NCBI RefSeq assembly: GCF_017551775.1
Contig: NZ_JAFZKX010000076.1
Coordinates: 1-64,000 of the forward strand
Direction: 5' to 3'
DNA from: Fibrobacter sp.
GTDB lineage: Bacteria > Fibrobacterota > Fibrobacteria > Fibrobacterales > Fibrobacteraceae
Length of the DNA stretch: 64,000 bases
Below are positions 60,640 to 64,000 of the stretch, piece by piece. Numbering within the stretch: the stretch's first letter is position 1; every line of letters begins with the position of its first letter. A model generated the notes under the pieces. It saw only the letters and a list, made by a program, of their open reading frames with translations, ran no database searches and was not told where the DNA came from. A program made the translations under genes and the position numbers.

Positions 60640-60818
60640 TCGAGTTAATAGTTCACAATTACTAATTACTAGAATTTTCAGCGTCAAGAAGCTTCTAGAT
60701 GCCGATAACACTAGAAACTCGGAACTTGAAAATCTGAACTGTGCCGCGATTATTTAGGACTAGTAACTAACAACTAGAAACTAGTAACTAGTTTCTAGTT
60801 TCTGCGTCTTAGGCGCCA
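60640..60818. repeat. CTAG-rich intergenic region with perfect 13-bp palindrome arms
   Basis: Between convergent genes. AACTAGAAACTAG (60772-60784) and CTAGTTTCTAGTT (60788-60800) are perfect inverted arms around TAA. CTAG occurs about eight times in 140 bp here, though it is usually rare. The palindrome could end transcription from both sides, but there is no clear T-run. Confidence 0.65.
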
Positions 60819-61916
60819 TTACACGTTGAACAGGAAGTACATGATGTCGCCATCCTGTACCAGGTATTCCTTGCCTTCGGTGCGGACGAGGCCCGCTTCC
60901 TTGGCGGCGTTCCAGCTGCCGTGCTTCAAGAAGTCGGAGTAGCTGAGCGTTTCGGCGCGGATGAACCCGCGTTCGAAGTCGGTATGGATGACGCCGGCGC
61001 ACTGCGGGGCCTTGAATCCGGCGTGGAACGTCCAGGCGCGGCATTCCTTTTCGCCCGCGGTGAAGAACGTGCGCAGCCCGAGAATTTCGTAACCCTTGCG
61101 CACCACGGCATCCAGTCCCGATTCCTTCATGCCGAGTTCCTTGAGGAATTCTGCCTTGTCGGCGGGTTCCATCGCGGAGAGCTCTTCTTCGATCTTTCCG
61201 CTGATGACGATGACTTCGTGGCCGTTCTTTGCGGCGTAATCCTTCAGCTGGTCCACGTAGGCGTTACCGGTGAGGATGTCGTCTTCCTTCACGTTCGCGC
61301 AGTAGAAGAGCGGCTTTGCGGTAAGGAGTCCGAGGTCCTTCACGATGCCTTCCATCTCTTCGCTGTCGTGCATCACGGTGCGGGCGGCCTTGCCCTCTTC
61401 CATGGTCTTCTTCAAAAGTTCGCAGGCGGCGAGACGAGCCTTCGCTTCGGCGTTGCCGGTACGGGCGCCCTTCGCTTCGGTGGCGAGGCGCTTTTCGACG
61501 GAATCGAGGTCCTTGAGGATGAGCTCGGTCTCGATGACTTCCACGTCGCGGACCGGATCCACGGAACCGCTCACGTGCACGATGTTCTCGTCGTCGAAGC
61601 AGCGGATGACTTCCATGATGGCTTCGCATTCGCGGATGTGGGTGAGGAACTGGTTGCCGAGGCCTTCGCCCTGGGCGGCGCCCTTCACGAGGCCCGCGAT
61701 GTCAACGAATTCCGTGACGGCGGGAACGATGGACTTCGGGTTGTAGACCTTCACGAGTTCGTCGAGGCGGCTGTCCGGGACGCTCACCATGCCCACGTTC
61801 GGTTCGATGGTGCAGAAGGGATAGTTCGCGGCTTCGGCACCGGCGTTGGTGATGGCGTTAAAGATGGTGGACTTGCCTACGTTCGGGAGGCCTACGATAC
61901 CGCATTTGAAACCCAT
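60819..61916 (-). CDS. ychF: Redox-regulated ATPase YchF (OLA1 family)
   Basis: The start at 61916 follows GGAGATTATC and gives MGFKCGIVGLPNVGKST. 365 aa, the family length. P-loop GLPNVGKST (8-16), switch FVDIAGLVKGA, the NxxE-type G4 variant ANVKEDD that makes the protein prefer ATP over GTP, and a C-terminal TGS domain. Family knowledge: binds ribosomes and is linked to stress responses. Confidence 0.95.
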   Translation of the reverse strand: MGFKCGIVGLPNVGKSTIFNAITNAGAEAANYPFCTIEPNVGMVSVPDSRLDELVKVYNPKSIVPAVTEFVDIAGLVKGAAQGEGLGNQFLTHIRECEAIMEVIRCFDDENIVHVSGSVDPVRDVEVIETELILKDLDSVEKRLATEAKGARTGNAEAKARLAACELLKKTMEEGKAARTVMHDSEEMEGIVKDLGLLTAKPLFYCANVKEDDILTGNAYVDQLKDYAAKNGHEVIVISGKIEEELSAMEPADKAEFLKELGMKESGLDAVVRKGYEILGLRTFFTAGEKECRAWTFHAGFKAPQCAGVIHTDFERGFIRAETLSYSDFLKHGSWNAAKEAGLVRTEGKEYLVQDGDIMYFLFNV

Positions 61917-61941
61917 GATAATCTCCGATTTTATTTGCACG

Positions 61942-61970
61942 GAAAAACCCGCGCTCTTTGAACGCGGGTA
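61942..61970 (-). terminator. Terminator (minus strand) before ychF
   Basis: On the minus strand ACCCGCG (61969-61963) pairs with CGCGGGT (61953-61947), then TTTTT. It would end the transcript of the gene at 62002, or act in the ychF leader since a TAAATTTA box (61978-61971) lies upstream of it. Confidence 0.75.
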
Positions 61971-62001
61971 AATTTAGAAAAAAGCGTGTGTGCTGGATGG
62001 C

Positions 62002-62514
62002 CTAGAAAGCGAGCGCCACTGCGATTCCGCCCTGTTGCGTGGGCACGACTTTCAGGCGGAGCGAGGTGTTCGTTTCCGAGATGGGGAGTCCCTTGTTGTA
62101 GAGGTCGATGGCATCGTGCATGTAGCTGTTGGCGATTTTTGTGAGCAACAGCGAGATACCTGCGACGCCGAGACCGCCGAGAGTGATGTAGAGCCCCACT
62201 TCGGTATCGATAAAGAGCAGTTCGACGACGCCATACCCAACGGCGAAACCACCCGCGTAGGCGAGCACCATGCCCGGATAGTAGAATCCCATTGCGGTCC
62301 CGTAGGCGCTTGCTGCCTCCTCGTTGGTTTTGATGGCCGCGATGGCCGCGTCGCGTTCGACAGCCTGGTTGCCCATGTACCACTGTTTATCTTCGCCGAA
62401 GAAAATCTTTTGGTTCTGGGGGTAGGGTATCGGCTGAACGTTCTGGTCGTCGGCGAAAGAGTTCCCGACAAGGGTGAATACGAACAGGAGGAGCGCTGCA
62501 AGATGTAATTTCAT
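62002..62514 (-). CDS. Small exported membrane protein, unknown
   Basis: 170 aa with a signal peptide (MKLHLAALLLFVFTLVGNSFA). Two hydrophobic segments follow (about 70-100 and 105-128, Gly-rich), and the end, GGIAVALAF, could close an outer-membrane strand. A WYMGNQAVERDAAIAAIKTNEEA helix lies before the first hydrophobic segment. No family recognised. Confidence 0.6.
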   Translation of the reverse strand: MKLHLAALLLFVFTLVGNSFADDQNVQPIPYPQNQKIFFGEDKQWYMGNQAVERDAAIAAIKTNEEAASAYGTAMGFYYPGMVLAYAGGFAVGYGVVELLFIDTEVGLYITLGGLGVAGISLLLTKIANSYMHDAIDLYNKGLPISETNTSLRLKVVPTQQGGIAVALAF

Positions 62515-62650
62515 GTTTCCCTTCTCTTAGTTTGGATGTGTCTTATTCCCGGTAGAATGCTAGAAAACCCTTTACATTTTGTAAATGGTAAAATTTCAGG
62601 ATTGTGCAAAATAGCGTGATGAATAACCTAGTTTAGTACCTGTAGGTTGG

Positions 62651-62793
62651 TTATGGAAGGCGCCGTGTGGAATTGACGGACGTTGTTGCCAGTGATAATC
62701 TGGGTTGGAGATATGCGGCAACCATCGATGTTCGGCCACTAGCGGCCTCCATAAAAATGACCGGTCGTGCAGATGTACGATCGGTCTTTTTTT
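62651..62793 (+). ncRNA. Candidate structured RNA ending in a terminator
   Basis: A closing stem, TTATGGAAGGC (62651-62661) with GCCTCCATAA (62745-62754), one bulge, encloses GTGG (62667-62670)/CCAC (62736-62739) and GTTGCC (62685-62690)/GGCAAC (62717-62722). A strong terminator follows at 62759. The region has no coding sign and opposes both flanking genes. It may be a small RNA; the family is unknown. The terminator can also serve the minus-strand gene ending at 62815. Confidence 0.4.
62759..62793. terminator. Strong terminator, usable in both directions
   Basis: GACCGGTCGT pairs with ACGATCGGTC (10 bp, one wobble) followed by eight T on the plus strand. On the minus strand five T follow, enough for the gene ending at 62815. 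Confidence 0.8.
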
Positions 62794-62814
62794 TAGCTCG
62801 TCTTGTTTGAAATC

Positions 62815-64000
62815 TTATCTGAGATCGTCACGGTTTATGCCGTAGATGCGTACGGCGTCAATCCACGTTTCGGTGCCGTTGTAGCTGAATACGGTGAAGT
62901 TCGTGATGCGGTTGCGCACTAATTCCCATCCGTGGTATTCGCGGATCTTGTACGTGAAGTCCTCGGGCTTTATGCAGTAGCGGGTCCATTCGATGAGACT
63001 CTTGCCCGTTCCCTTGTACGAGGCCTTGTAGTTCAGCGGGTCATCAAGCGATTCGAGGATGATTTCGAAATCGCCGTCGGTGCGCATCCATACGACCAGC
63101 GAGTCCATGCGGCTCCAGTCGTGCTGGTGGCGGGTGAGGCGCGTGCCGAACACCACGATATCGGGATAGTCGACCGCGTAGTCGATATGCATGGCCTTGC
63201 CCATCCGGGAATCGACCGTGGTCACCGACGCGTTGGAACTCAGGTACGAGACCGTCACGGAATCCGTAAGGGTGTCCTTCTTGTGGAGCTGTGCGTACCA
63301 GGCGTCTTTCCTGAGGGGAGAGGGCAGGTCGCTAAATATGCTGCCGCTTTCGAAGTTGAATACCTCGACGGTATTGAGCTCGTACCAGAGGGAATCGCTG
63401 ATGCCTTCCCACAGGTCCACCTTTTCGGGTGCGACTGCGTCGGGGTTGCCGGATTCGAGCGACCAGATGTCGAGCGTGTCGGCGAGGTCTTCGAGACGGA
63501 TGCTGATGACGGCGCTCCTGATGTCGGGATCCCAGTTTTCAATCTGCATCGGGACCGTGGTTCCGTTGCTGGTGTACAGCATCACGTCGCTTCCGTCATC
63601 GCGGGCCTTCGTGAAGTCGAAGTTCGTAGAATCCAACCGGAGCGTGAGGATGAACGGTACGCTCAGGGGGCGCATCCAGTCCGATACCAGGTCGGTCGGC
63701 TTGAAGTCGAGCCTCTGCACGAGCCCGCTCTTCGCCGGAGAAATCAGGTGCCCGATGCGCAGCGTGTCGGCCGTAGGTACGGCGACCTTGGCGTCGGCGA
63801 TGCATTCCGTATCGTCGCCGCTCCACGACTTGATGGAGACCTGCCCGACGGGGAGTCCGTTCGCGACGAAGAACCCGAGGGAGTCCGTCTTGGCGACGCG
63901 GCCGATGCCCTCGAAGTTGATCCAGGCGTATTTCGCGCTATCGGGTAGCGAGACCCATCCGTTCACGGTTCCCTTCTTCTTGAGGAATGCCTTGGGTACG
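62815..64000 (-). CDS. Exported multidomain protein with DUF2341-like domain (N-terminal part outside window)
   Basis: The frame is open to the right edge, so the gene starts beyond base 64000; the visible part is about 395 aa. In order: a carboxypeptidase-regulatory-like beta domain (KGTVNGWVSLPDSAKYAWINFEG to about 65), a DUF2341-like domain (FILTLRLDSTNFDFTKARDDGSDVMLYTSNG), then a jelly-roll-like end with WTRYCIKPEDFTYKIREYHGW, similar to carbohydrate-binding or CIA30-type folds. Likely surface or secreted, perhaps binding polysaccharide. A GTG at 63966 is possible but the longer frame is more likely. Confidence 0.7.
   Translation of the reverse strand, partial: VPKAFLKKKGTVNGWVSLPDSAKYAWINFEGIGRVAKTDSLGFFVANGLPVGQVSIKSWSGDDTECIADAKVAVPTADTLRIGHLISPAKSGLVQRLDFKPTDLVSDWMRPLSVPFILTLRLDSTNFDFTKARDDGSDVMLYTSNGTTVPMQIENWDPDIRSAVISIRLEDLADTLDIWSLESGNPDAVAPEKVDLWEGISDSLWYELNTVEVFNFESGSIFSDLPSPLRKDAWYAQLHKKDTLTDSVTVSYLSSNASVTTVDSRMGKAMHIDYAVDYPDIVVFGTRLTRHQHDWSRMDSLVVWMRTDGDFEIILESLDDPLNYKASYKGTGKSLIEWTRYCIKPEDFTYKIREYHGWELVRNRITNFTVFSYNGTETWIDAVRIYGINRDDLR

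Noticed and set aside
62651-62793. 6S RNA
   Set aside because: The closing stem and inner hairpin recall it, but the span is too short and the typical large central bubble is not evident.

Overview
The window looks like chromosomal DNA from a Fibrobacter-type bacterium (Fibrobacterota). The main clue is a regulator at 50307-51149 that resembles the TIGR02147 family, which is strongly expanded in Fibrobacter succinogenes. Supporting clues are a Ser-block lipoprotein next to a radical SAM/SPASM enzyme, many small exported proteins and lipoproteins, and promoters that often carry a TANNTTTG element like the -7 box of Bacteroidetes. By eye the coding DNA is moderately GC-rich. A few genes (2018-3025, 37291-38331) are clearly AT-richer. 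I see no prophage, insertion sequence or CRISPR array.

Layout. 1-6.1 kb: end of a GNAT acetyltransferase, purB, a secreted caspase/gingipain-like protein with an exported partner, then a Ser-rich lipoprotein with a radical SAM maturase. 6.2-17.8 kb: a cluster of hairpins, two divergent M23 peptidases, rsgA, membrane and outer-membrane proteins, nadD, a DUF2914 protein, an RluA-type pseudouridine synthase, a lipoprotein fusing two FKBP_N-like domains to thioredoxin, mnmG and a small basic protein. 17.8-28.8 kb: a GLUG-repeat surface protein, then a tetrapyrrole block: ahbC-like radical SAM, fused ahbA-ahbB, hemA, hemC, fused cobA-hemD and fused CbiX-CysG. It is interrupted by an outer-membrane protein and a CotH-like lipoprotein. 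Read together, the block points to heme synthesis through siroheme. HemB, HemL and AhbD are not in the window.

28.8-40.2 kb: argS-rsfS-LytR_C lipoprotein (minus strand), flotillin, panD, tRNA-Leu, a SPOR protein, miaB, a zinc-ribbon membrane protein with an internal duplication, a Gph-type phosphatase and tRNA-Pro. 40.2-50.1 kb is a signalling region: a membrane-tethered solute-binding protein with a GGDEF diguanylate cyclase; then a TPR lipoprotein, a Hanks-type kinase and a sigma-54 activator, followed directly by a consensus sigma-54 promoter that drives an exported peptide and a beta-barrel. tRNA-Ala follows, with a duplicated promoter.

50.3-64 kb: the TIGR02147-like regulator with two tandem paralogous lipoproteins, a double-length uvrA behind a LexA-like palindrome, an exported sulfatase-modifying-factor-like protein with a membrane partner, ychF, a small exported membrane protein, a possible structured RNA, and the C-terminal part of a large exported DUF2341-type protein that runs off the right edge.
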